Below, piece by piece: positions 11,257-35,527 of a stretch of DNA of 64,000 nucleotides. The translations under genes were made by a program, and so were the position numbers. Positions within the stretch are counted from its first letter, which is position 1. The number at the start of each line of letters is the position of its first letter. Location of the stretch: the NCBI GenBank assembly GCA_025200525.1, contig CM045762.1:23285374-23349373 (forward strand), given 5' to 3'. The stretch comes from Camellia lanceoleosa (lineage: Eukaryota; Streptophyta; Magnoliopsida; Ericales; Theaceae). The notes below the pieces were generated by a model, which was not told the origin of the DNA, did no database searches, and worked only from the letters and a program-made list of their open reading frames with translations.

Positions 11257-11568
11257 CCAATTTGGTTTAGACTATTCTGACGATCATGACTAATTGTTCA
11301 TACTCCATGGGATTCCATTACCACTAATTGAAACGAAAGTTTTAGAAGGCTCCCAAAAAGAAAAAAAAAAAACTGTCTGCTCTCCAATAAGATGTCTAAT
11401 AGAGAGAGTTTGTTGTGCTGATAGCAGTATCAGTTTTTGTTATCTGTATGCTTATCCTATAGATATAAAAAATAATAATAATAATAAATAAATAAATAAA
11501 AATAAAGAAAGAAAAAAAAAATAAAAAAAGAAGGCAATAGAAGATGAAAATGACAATTTCTAAAGTTG

Positions 11569-11740
11569 TCATTGAGACGGATGACTTGATGTGTTTGAAA
11601 CTTCTTCAGTTTCAGTGATAACAGCTTCGTCATGCCCCATCAGAGAAGATATCAAACCATTTACCCAATCAAAAAAGGACACATAATGGTCCATGAATTT
11701 TATTTTCAAAGATTCCCAATATCTGGTTGTTCCAAGTTCC
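11569..11740 (-). pseudogene. Conserved antisense exon-like segment, copy 2 (unrecognised)
   Basis: The minus-strand frame encodes LGTTRYWESLKIKFMDHYV and FDWVNGLISSLMGHDEAV and ends SNTSSHPSQ, then stop. The frame is open, but the acceptor position seen in copy 1 (TTCCAG) here reads TTCCAA. I do not recognise the product. Conservation of the peptide across three units suggests it was once coding. Confidence 0.4.
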
Positions 11741-12025
11741 AGTTGGAAGGTACATTTAGAATTTAAGGTAAGATGCTTTTCTAAATATTGAACCAATGAA
11801 GGGGAAAGGAAGACTTATTGCAAATAATGACCCAGTGAGGGGGAAAAGAAGACTTACTGCAAATAATGAGCCAATGAGGGGGAAAGGAAGATGATTCAAA
11901 ATAGCATTAACTGACTGTGGAATTCCTTGTCTTCTTAGTTGACTCCAAGTCCAACTGAAATGTATTAAATATAGAAAAGTCCAACTGAATAGTAACTGTG
12001 CTGCAAGAGTTCCTGAGTGTTAATT

Positions 12026-12032
12026 TATAAAT
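12026..12032 (+). promoter_or_regulatory. Putative TATA box of gene C
   Basis: TATAAAT lies only 11 bp before the first ATG (12043). A start of transcription about 30 bp downstream would fall after that ATG and favour translation from the in-frame ATG at 12088. The same element precedes genes B and D. Confidence 0.35.
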
Positions 12033-12042
12033 TGAATAAATA

Positions 12043-26219
<14,177 letters not shown>

Positions 26220-26265
26220 AAACACACATTGCATTGATGCTAATTACATGCCCCAAAACTTGTGA

Positions 26266-26271
26266 AATAAA
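26266..26271 (+). terminator. Putative polyadenylation signal of gene C
   Basis: AATAAA lies 47 bp after the stop codon; another AATAAA-containing stretch is near 26380. A similar signal follows the C-prime pseudogene (about 29305). Confidence 0.5.
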
Positions 26272-27007
26272 ATGAAAACCATTTAGTTAGATTTTATACC
26301 TGCTGTAAGGTGGAAGCTATGGTTAGTCATTGTTTCTTGTTAATGTCTGGTCATAAACCTTCATTGGTTATCATCATAATTAATAAAATTTCTTTCTTTC
26401 TACAAGTTCTTAGCAATCTTTTTGAATTCAAGAGTTTTGTCTGCTAAAACAATGCCTAGCCTTTTTCGCTATTACTGCTATGTCATCGAGGACTCCTTTC
26501 ATGCAAATCCTAAGAAACAAGCAATGTAGTATGAAGCACCTAAGGAACAGAGCTTAACAGAGGTGTCAAATCTATGGTCCATGATTGTGCAGTATGAAGC
26601 ACCAATGAAACAGACAAGTTAATTCCAATTATGGTTTAGTCCTAAGCTGGAAAAAGTGACTCTAGCTAACAAGCAATGCAAAAGCACTATTAGTGTAGAA
26701 CCAATGAAACAGTTCATTTGTGAATACTTGTCTCAGTGCAAAGAGGAGTCATTCCTATAATCCTAACCTATGAAGCACTGGTACGGGTACAAGTATTAGT
26801 ATTGGTATAATATGGGTATGTAAGTACAGTAGAATTTAAAAAAAATAAGATATGAGTACAGCTATGTACGTTCATAAAAATATGTTTATTTTTAATTTGA
26901 AATAATGCAAAATTTAATTAAATAGTTAATTGGTTAAAATCTAACCTATAATTCATATTTTATATCAAAAGTAAGGTATAAATCAAAATTAAATATCATT
27001 ATATTAA
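26272..27007. other. Intergenic, no gene seen
   Basis: This is AT-rich non-coding sequence between gene C and the hAT element. I see no repeats or homology beyond a degenerate TGAAGCACC word repeated near 26530-26600. Confidence 0.5.
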
Positions 27008-27616
27008 CAAGGCCGGCCCTGAGATTTAGGGAGCCTAAGGCGAATTTCGGAAATGGGGGCCCCTCTTACATTGAAAAAAATAAGAGTTCATGGATAAAAC
27101 GATAAGTTACAATTTTTTTTATTTGTTTGTAGCCACAAAAAAAATTACTTGCACATATAATCATTAAAATTATAAACAAAACAATTTAATGAGACAAAAT
27201 TAGGACAAAAAAATTACGAAAAAATTATTCAATTAAAACTAATTAAGACCTAGGTAAAAAAATTAGGGCAAAATTATTTATTCCACTAAAATCTAATAGA
27301 TAAAGAAGGTAAAAAAATAAAAAATAAAAAAAAATAGGGCCCATATATTGTATGTATTGTTCTTCTTGGGCCCAAACAACTTTTTTTTTTAATATATATT
27401 TTCATTTTAATAAATATAGGCCAAATTACACTTATAAATAAATATGGGCTAAACCATACATGGACCTAATAAAATAAATTGCGGCCCTTTAAATTGATCC
27501 AAAAAAAAAATCATTGAGCCTATAACATTTTACTTAATTTGGGGGACCTATTTTTGGGCCAAAATTTTAGGGCGTAAGGCACAGGCCTTACTGGCCTTAG
27601 GCCAGGGCTGGCCCTC
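27008..27616. mobile_element. Non-autonomous hAT-type element
   Basis: An 8-bp direct duplication TATATTAA (27000-27007 and 27617-27624) flanks a 609-bp segment. Imperfect inverted ends read CAAGGCCGGCCCTG and, inverted, GAGGGCCAGCCCTGG. The ends carry GGGGGCCC/GGGCC words typical of this common plant hAT family. No transposase frame is present. Confidence 0.85.
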
Positions 27617-27893
27617 TATATTAAATAACTTACAAATCAAAACTTAACTAACTTCGCCTCTGAAACTTCATAAATCTGTGTAATTATGTCTTTTAAGTAT
27701 GTGCCTGATAATGTTGTTACATAAATCACTGGTCATGACTGCAGCTGTTTGAACAGTGTTAGTCGGACCGACATGAAAACAACAAGTAAATATAAATAAT
27801 GAATGGAAAAAAAAGAAAAAAGAAAAAAAAAAGAGTGGTTTATTTTAAGTTCTAATAGAAGAACATTCTATCAATTATAATGGTAATTCCCAG

Positions 27894-29258
27894 GATATGC
27901 TGGAAGGAGGACAAGAAATAGCTGTGAATCAGCTCTCAAAGAATACTAGCCAAGGAATTGATGAGTTTAAGAATGAAGTTATATGTATTGCCAAACTTCA
28001 ACACCGAAATCTTGTGAAGCTTCTAGGATACTGCATTGAAGGAGAAGAAAAGATGTTGATCTATGAATACATGCCCAACAAAAGTCTGGACTACTTTATT
28101 TTTGGTTTTAATCTCTTGAAACTATAATACTATATATATAGCACAACTATTCCGCTCTCACACCAGCCAGCAGTCTTTCATTCTTTTTTTATTCTTTTTG
28201 GTTCCATATAAATCTTTTGAATTATTTGATAATGAGGCCAAAAAGGTTGTTATTACATGTGCACTTGCATAAACTTTGTCTTCTAGAAAAATTTGGGATT
28301 TTCCGTTGAGGAATACTGTTAAAAATTCATGCATCCAATTAGCAGGAGCAAGGACTAAATCAGACAAAAATTTCCAGATCGAACCTAGAGTGCATTACTA
28401 GAGTGACCGAAGTGCTTCCACATTATTAATGGGATTCTTGGGGCCTTTTATATCTTCATCAAGATTCCATATTGAGAATTATTCATAGAGATTTCAAAGC
28501 CAGCAATATTTTGTTGGATATTGACATGAACCCAAAAATATCAGATTTCGGAGTGGCTAGAAGTATTAGAGGAAATGAGACAGAAGCAAATACAAACAGA
28601 GTGGTTGGAACATAGTAAGAATCTCCATAACATGTTTTGTCTATTTCACTTATATTGCTTCAAAATCTGGTTTTTCATTAAGTGTTTCTCTGTAGCGGCT
28701 ACATAGCTCCGGAGTATGTAGTGGAGGATGGTCTATTTTCAATAAAATCGGATGGATTCAACTTTGGTGTTTTGGTGCTAGAGATTGTGAGTGGAAAGAG
28801 AAACAGAGGTTTCTATCATCCAGATCACCACATCAACCTCCTTGGGCATGTAAGTGTACGAAGTTTAAAGCTATTGTTGTATATGTATGTTTTCCAAGAA
28901 GTACTGTTAATATTGTAATAGATTGTTCAGGCATGGAGACTCTATAAAGAAGCCATGGAGACTCTATAAAGAAGATAGGTCGTTGGAGTTGATTGATGAG
29001 GCTCTGTGGGACTCATGCTACCTAAATGAAGTGTTGCGATCATTCCATGTGGGTCTTTTATGTGTGCAACAATGTCTAGAGGATAGGCCAAGTATGTCAT
29101 CTGTGGTTCTGATGTTGGGTAGTGAAGGTGCATTGCCTTGGGCTAAACAGCCTGGGTTCTTCACTGAAAGTAATGTTCTTGAGGCTGGTTGTTCGTCAAG
29201 CAAGGATGTAACAGCTTCAGCCAATGAAATCACCAGTACTCTGTTAAATGCTCGATAG
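27894..29258 (+). pseudogene. S-domain receptor kinase gene C-prime, kinase half only
   Basis: This is a duplicate of gene C exons 4-7 at 27894-28104, 28402-28614, 28696-28849 and 28931-29258, with flanking intron similarity beginning about 27655. There are no lectin, TM or exon-3 sequences. The VAIK Lys is replaced (IAVNQLS). Exon 5 has an in-frame TGA right after its acceptor and small indels before HRDFKASN. Exon 6 gains one codon (VVEDG). Exon 7 has a 22-bp tandem duplication near 28950 that shifts the frame to a stop, after which a frame matching gene C runs to TAG at 29258. It cannot make an active kinase. It arose by partial tandem duplication, next to the hAT element. Confidence 0.9.
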
Positions 29259-29744
29259 AAACATGCATTGTGTTGATGTAAACTATATGCCCCAAAACCT
29301 ATTAAATAAAATGAAATCTTTACTGCAGTCACGGACCGTTTAAGTTGTATAAACCAGTTCCCCATTTTCTACTTTCCACTTCAATTAAATCTGGGATCAG
29401 TTTGGATGCCTAGAAAATTAATGAAACGAAGAAAAAAAAAAAAAAAAAAACACTAATGCTACGAACACAAAATGAATCACAGAGTGTATTAAGAGTCAAT
29501 GATTTATTTTGAATGTGGGCCATGCCATAGCTGGGTTTAATCCTAGCCATCCATTGCATTTTTTTTTGGACCATTCTGTATTCCTAGCATTACTCCAAAA
29601 GAAAATCAGAATCTTGTACAAAATGTTTGCATACTGGTTAGTGATCCAAAGAAGAATAACTCACCTCAAATAAGCCAAATGCAGCTGCTTCTCATTTTAT
29701 CAATTTTCGTCATCATTTGCACTGCTTGCTCCAGTGGCAATTAC

Positions 29745-29775
<31 letters not shown>

Positions 29776-29987
29776 GATCCACTTATAAATTACTGAAAAA
29801 ATATCAATATCTATTATCTATATATATGTAAAGTTTCACTTTCTTCTTGGTAATTGTACTGACTTTCAAGAATTGCACAGCTTCTAGACTCGCGTTCTGA
29901 CAGTGACTCTGGTCTCTACTATTCCAATTGTCTCACAATGAGCAAGCATTATTCATTCTGCACCAGAGGCCAAGCTATAATAACCTT
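29259..29987. other. Intergenic, no gene seen
   Basis: The 3' flank of C-prime is followed by unremarkable AT-rich sequence, a poly-A run (about 29431) and a CT microsatellite (about 29742-29770). Confidence 0.5.
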
Positions 29988-30548
29988 TGACTTGTATAAT
30001 TTTCTTGTTATATTGTGTGTTTTACAACAATTCTGGCAATGGGTTTCTGCTGTTTTGTGCAATTGGTGATGGGTACATTAATGGGTTGTGCTTCAAGTTT
30101 TTATGGCTTGTAACCCGTAATCATCAGTCAGTGTTTTGGATTGGTTTTATGGTCTTATTGGGTAAATTTGGATTTCAAGTCTTTGATTCTTTGTATAAAA
30201 TTGAGTGGCTTTAGATTGTTGTGTGATTAGCTTTTGGGAGAAGCATTCTTTTCTTCCACTTTTATGGCTATCGTTAGTTTGGTTCAAGGCAATGGAGAGA
30301 GAGATCAGAGAGAACACAAGGGAAATTGTTACTAGGGTTAAAAATGGTATTTTAAAATTTTCCATAGTTGACATCAGCCCTATCTATCAGTTGACCTAAC
30401 AGTTGACTGATAGAAGGCGGAAATTATGTGACTGGAAACCATAGGGAGGGGGATGCAATTTTCAGAACAATAGGGGTACTAACTAATGTATTAGTTAGAA
30501 ACCTCAAGGGAGGTCAGTTTAATTTGCCCTATCCATCATAGACTTCAA

Positions 30549-30595
<47 letters not shown>

Positions 30596-30853
30596 ATGGT
30601 GAAGGGAAAATAATAGGCCCATTATATTACATGAGCGAGCCACATAGAAGGTGAAGAAATTCAGTGAAAAAACTCTTGGTGGAATACTTATAGCAAGCCT
30701 CTTTCAAAATTTTGGTTTGTTAAATCAATAGAATCAAATGATGCTCTGCTTTATCTCATACATAAGCCCCTAATTGAAGCTGCACATGATGAGATGTCCG
30801 AACATCTGTGGCAATGAAAAAGTTTGCAGTGCACTGATAACAAACTCTGAACA
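29988..30853 (+). repeat. SRLK unit upstream block, copy 3
   Basis: This is homologous to 825-1620 and to the split copy 2. The CT microsatellite is longest here (about 30552-30590). Interrupted at CTCTGAACA by a LINE, it resumes at 31633. Confidence 0.75.
30552..30590 (+). repeat. CT microsatellite
   Basis: About 19 CT repeats. It occupies the same unit-block position as the shorter CT tracts at 1375-1395 and 9067-9091. Confidence 0.9.
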
Positions 30854-31632
30854 ACGGGAAGGTTGGGCAATTGGTGGACTTGTTGGGTTTCCTATGTGGG
30901 GTGTTGGTTTTTTTTTTTTTTTTTGGGGGATGACGTTTTGGTGTAGGGAGGGGGTTGTTGGGTTGGGTTCAAAAGGGGTTTTTTTGGTAATCATCTTACT
31001 ATTGGGTTTTGTGGGGGTGTGTAGAGGAGGAGTTCCCTTGACGACATGTTTGGGTGATAGTTGTTCCTTTAAAAGTGTTTTTTTTTTTTTTGTGGACAAC
31101 TGTTTTTGGCAGGATCCTTACTATTGATAATTTGGTTCGCCATCATCATATTCAAGTCAATTGGTGTTTTTTTGTTGTGGTAACGTGGAGTCTGTGAATC
31201 ATTTGTTTATTCATTGTCCGGCAGCGTCTTGGTTGTGGTGCTTATTTTTTCTACTTTTGGTGTTGTGTGGGTCCAGCAGAAGGGGGTGCTGGAGGTTCTC
31301 TTTATTTGGGGAGGGGTCTGGTTGGGAAGCAGCATAAGAGGGCTTGGGCTTAGACTTTGGCCTTTTTGTGCTTAATGTGGTTGGTTTGGTTAGAGTGGAA
31401 TCGTTGTACCTTTCAGGAGGTTGCTCGTTCGTTATCATGGTTAGAGCACAAGTTGTTTGAGGTTTTGTATAGTTGGGTGTCGGGGAGGGTGAACCCAAAT
31501 TTGTTTGCTTTCGTGGATTTTGTAGATGATTTGATTTGTTAGGTGTTTTCCTTTTTTGGGGGGTGTTTCTTTTGTATTTTTTAGCATCTTCTTGATGCTC
31601 TTGGTAATAAATCTTATTTGTCAAAAAAAAAC
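30854..31632 (+). mobile_element. 5'-truncated LINE (L1-type) insertion
   Basis: The segment lies between two copies of CTCTGAACA (30845-30853 and 31633-31641), a 9-bp target duplication, and ends in a poly-A tract preceded by AATAAATCTTATTTGTC. Near 31150-31240 one frame reads CCGNVESVNHLFIHCPAA and SWLW, the zinc-binding end of an L1 reverse transcriptase (zf-RVT). The rest of the ORF is missing or full of stops. The same site is empty in units 1 and 2. Confidence 0.85.
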
Positions 31633-32356
31633 CTCTGAACATGTTATTTTCCTCTAGTAGTATGTATGGAGTTGTTCACTGGAGAAGCTTCGCTACTCCC
31701 ATGCTAGACTATGAAAGAGTGGCTGGACTAAACTGCATTCTATAATAAAATTTCTATTTACTAGCTTGCTTGCCCTGTCTTATGAAGTTTCAAATGCCTT
31801 ACTTTCCTCAAAATGTCCAGATCGATTGTGAATTTGAACGTCTTAATTTAATGCTAATTTGGTTTAGACTATTGTGATAAGCATGACTGATTGTTCTTAC
31901 TCCATGGGATTCCAACCCTTTGGACCACTAATTGAAAGGAAGTTTTAGAAGGCTCCCAAAAAGAAAAAAAACTGCCTGCTCTCCAAATTTGATGTCTAAT
32001 AGAGAGAAAATAAGGGTTTGTTGGGCTGATAGTGGTATTAGTTTTTGTTATCTGTATGCTTACCCAAAAAAAAAAAAAAAAAAAAAGCAACAGAAGATTA
32101 AAATGGCAATTTCTAAAGTTACATTGAGGGGTATGAGTTGATGTGTTGAAACTTCCTCAGTTTCAGTGACAACAGCTTTATCATGCCCCATCAGAGAAGA
32201 CATCAGGTCATTTACCCAATAAAAAATAGACAAACAAAAGAAGGGGATTATGCTGATCTATGAATTTTATTATCAAAGATTCCTAATAGCTGGTTGTACC
32301 AAGTTCCCACTGAAAAAAGATACATTTGAAATTTAGAAAGTATGCTTTTCTAAAGG
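31633..32356 (+). repeat. SRLK unit upstream block, copy 3 continued
   Basis: The unit block resumes after the LINE (CTAGTAGTATGTATGG, CCATGCTAGACTATGAAAG), then runs through sequence matching 1720-1800 and 2560-3100. The foldback MITE of units 1 and 2 is absent at about 31850. Confidence 0.7.
32122..32310 (-). pseudogene. Conserved antisense exon-like segment, copy 3 (decayed)
   Basis: The minus-strand sequence matches the segments at 2883-3057 and 11569-11740, including an acceptor-like TTTTTTCAG before GGAACTTGG. It carries a stop in the RYWES region and a small insertion. It is the most decayed of the three. Confidence 0.4.
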
Positions 32357-32701
32357 GTAAATTACAAACACACCCTATGAGGTTTATTTAAATTACAAAT
32401 TATCTCCGGTAGTTTTAAAAATTATATTATGCCTCCTAAGGTTTCTAATTTCATAATAAATAGTTCTTTTTATTAATAAATCATCAAGTTAATTAACTGT
32501 TTTTAATAATGTTAAAATTTTATTTCAATTAATAATTCAGATAATTTTATTATTGTATAGGAAAACAGTTAGAAATTTCACTTTTTCAATTAATTCTGTT
32601 AAATAAAAAATTCTAATAGGGAGGTATTTGTAATTTTTCAAACTACGGGAGCAATTTGTATTTTAAGCAAACCTCAGGGAGTGTATTTGTAATTTACCCT
32701 T
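32357..32701. mobile_element. Mutator-like MITE with imperfect 9-bp target duplication
   Basis: The ends are inverted repeats starting GGGTAAATTACAAA and containing GAGGTTT. The flanks TTTTCTAAA and TTTCCTAAA are a 9-bp duplication with one mismatch. Units 1 and 2 read GCTTTTCTA followed directly by CATATTGAACC or AATATTGAACC, that is, the empty site. No coding capacity. A relative lies at 4405-4745. Confidence 0.8.
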
Positions 32702-33218
32702 TCCTAAACAATGCCCCCAACGAGGGGGGAAGGAAGACTTGCTGCAAATAATGACCCAATGAGGGGAAAGAAAGACTTGCTGTAAATGATGACTCTGTGG
32801 AATTAGCATTGACTGACTCTGGAATTCCATGTCTTCTTTATTGACACTACCAAGTCCAACGGAAGAATCACTGTGCTGCAAAGTGTTCATTTATAAATGG
32901 AATAAATAATGGAAAAACAGAGGAATTCCATGAATTGGACATTAGACCATCAATGGAAGTCCTCAAAATACCTTTCTTGTTTTCCTCTTTATTTTCCATC
33001 TTAATAATCTCCAAAGCAGCAGACACAATAACTAAAAGCCACTCCATTACAGGCAGCCAGACCATAGTTTCATCTGGTGGAAGCTTTGAGATGGGATTTT
33101 TCAGCCCTGACAATTTGCAGAATCAATACTTGGGAATATGGTACAAGAAAATATCTGTTAAGACTGTTGTATGGGTTGCCAACAGAGAAACCCCACTCAT
33201 CGATTCATCAGGTGTCTT

Positions 33219-33445
33219 GAACTCATTAACAACTCAGTTGTTTCAAGGTTTGCTCTGAGGAGGAGGTGTATTATGGTTATGAACTCATTAACAACTCAGT
33301 TGTTTCAAGGTTTGCTCTGAGGAGGAGGTGCATTATGGCTATGAACTCATTAACAACTCAGTTGTTTCAAGGTTTGCTCTGAGGAGGAGGTGTATTATGG
33401 TTATGAGCTCATTAACAACTCAGTTGTTTCAAGGTTTGCTCTGAG
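33219..33445 (+). repeat. 62-bp tandem repeat inside gene D exon 1
   Basis: Units start GAACTCATTAACAACTCAG at 33219, 33281 and 33343, with a partial fourth unit (GAGCTC) at 33405; the period is exactly 62 bp. The unit derives from the gene's own sequence encoding [20 protein letters not shown]. Since 62 is not a multiple of three, each copy shifts the frame. Confidence 0.95.
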
Positions 33446-33939
33446 TCATAATGGCATTATGCAGTGCTTCACATGGATTGATCGAACCCAGGAATGGGTC
33501 CTTTACCTGAGTTCACCGACAGATAATTATGATTATTATAAACGGTGTGGTTCATATGGTAGCTGTAACATTGAAAACATACCAGTATGCGGTTGCTTGA
33601 GTAAGTTTGTGCCCAAATATCCGAAGCAATGGGAAAATGGAGATTGGTCTGATGGGTGTGTTCGGAGGACACCATTGGATTGCCGTAACGGAGATGGATT
33701 TCTCAAGTATTCACATTATAAAATGCCAGACACAAGATACTCCTGGTTTAACAAGAGCATGACCTTAAGAGAATGCAAGATGGTATGCTTGAAAAACTGC
33801 TCTTGTGCGGCTTACACAAATTTAGACATAAGAGGAGGTGGAAGTGGCTGCTTGCTTTGGTTTGATGAATTGATTGACATGAGAGAGTTCAGTGAAAATG
33901 GGCAAGACATTTACATAAGGATGGCTTCCTCTGAGTTGG

Positions 33940-35527
33940 GTAAGAATTCATACCAAACACATAGATTAGTGGTTTTACATTATAACTAAATGATGCTCTC
34001 TTTGACTGCCAAACACATACATTAGTGACTTTACAGGCGTACAAGTGTTGATGCTTATAAAATTTGATTATATTTTAGGACAAAATATATGCATGGTTCT
34101 TTTAGTATGCGTTTTATGTCATTTTAATCTTTTTAAGTTTCATTTTTGTCAAAAGAGGTAAGAAGGGGTCGGAATCTATCAAACCCTATAGTTTCAAGAA
34201 TCGCATGAATCATAAAATGTGAATCAAATCGTGAATCATGCGATTCATCATCAATTCTATCCCAAAATAGGTTCATGCACCTTTCAGGCACTTCCTTCAC
34301 TGCCAAGTGCCAGAGCTTTTGGCTGCCACATATACAGAATATATCAAGACTCTCTATTGCAATCCCTGCTACACGAGCAGTTATTTGGTGCACTGGGAAC
34401 ACCACTTGGCCATGTGCCCATCTAATAATAGCAAGGCATGTGACCGTTATTAAGGAAAAGTAGAGGCAGTGATGTGATGTGGTCCATTGGGAAAATTATG
34501 ATGGCCTTATTTGTTATTGTATTTTTTGTGTGAGGATTATTTTGGTAATTTTGCATTTTAAGGGTTTGAAGACTTTATAAAAATGGCTCAATTAGGTCAG
34601 TTGAGACAGGGTCAATATGTGAGTAACCCTTGGGTTTATTAGAGTTGTGGCTCCATGTATCCTTCCCCCTTCTTTCCCCTTGTGCTTGTGGATTCAAGCC
34701 CCTTGGTGGACTCTAGGGTTTCCCCCTTTTTCTTTCTTCCCTCTATTCTCCTCGTGAATTCAAGGCCCCTAGTGGACTTCTTCGGTTTGTCCTCTCTTGT
34801 GTCTCTTCATCCCTGAAGTTATTATCTATTGTATCTAAAATTTGTGTTTTAGTGAAATAAATAGACTGCAAATCGTTTTCTTTGTGTGATTTTTTCAACT
34901 TACATCACAAAGTAACCACATGACCGCATACCATTAGAACACATGACTGCACTGAATTTTCTGCCCCACATGTTAATTTTTGCCGCTACACACACCACCA
35001 TACCATGACACCACCCATATAAAGTGCACTCAGCTGCAGTTGGAAGAAGACTTCATAGGGGAAAATCTAGAATCAGAAGCAGAGATAAAGTTCTATTCCT
35101 AAGTTGTACCTTTGGTTTAACTGTGAAGGGTATAAATTAAAGTAAACCAGGCTTGCAAACTTTCCGACAAAGCAGTTGTAAAGTCAAGAGGCAACAACTA
35201 CAGCTTGGCCACTTGCAGAGCCCCTAGCACTTTGAAAAATTGATAACCTCTTCTACCGAGTGTATAGTAATGTTCATAAATTAAGGGCAGGTTTCTCCTT
35301 CAAATGCAGCTTCCCTTAATACCAATCATGGTTAAAAGTGACTGCATCACAGAATCTACTAAGGCCTGGCTTTACCTCATTATGTTACTAGCCTTGGTTG
35401 AATGTATTTTGTTACTTATTTTCTAATTATATATATAGCAATTGACATTATACATATGTTTGTACTCTCATGGTTGTATTACCTGAATGAATTAACCATT
35501 GCTTTAAATGAATTGAGGATTCAACAG
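33940..35527 (+). other. Gene D intron 1
   Basis: This is homologous to intron 1 of gene C, with an extra 400-500 bp around 34470-34920 (beginning near TGTGATGTGG and ending near ACATCACA) that could be a solo LTR or other insertion. I could not prove a target duplication. Confidence 0.5.

Larger units (their letters stand above)
11320..12042 (+). repeat. Promoter-proximal block upstream of gene C
   Basis: This is the counterpart of 2640-3356. It contains the antisense exon-like segment and the 39-bp minisatellite, and ends with a TATA-like element 11-17 bp before the first ATG. It presumably contains the gene C promoter. Confidence 0.55.

Noticed and set aside
30774..31127. 117-codon ORF rich in Gly, Phe and Val
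   Set aside because: It spans the LINE insertion boundary and is a chance frame in G/T-rich LINE sequence.
34470..34920. Solo LTR in gene D intron 1 with TGTGATGT/ACATCACA ends
   Set aside because: The flanks (AGTGA and AAGTA) do not match as a target duplication, so it is noted only as an extra segment.
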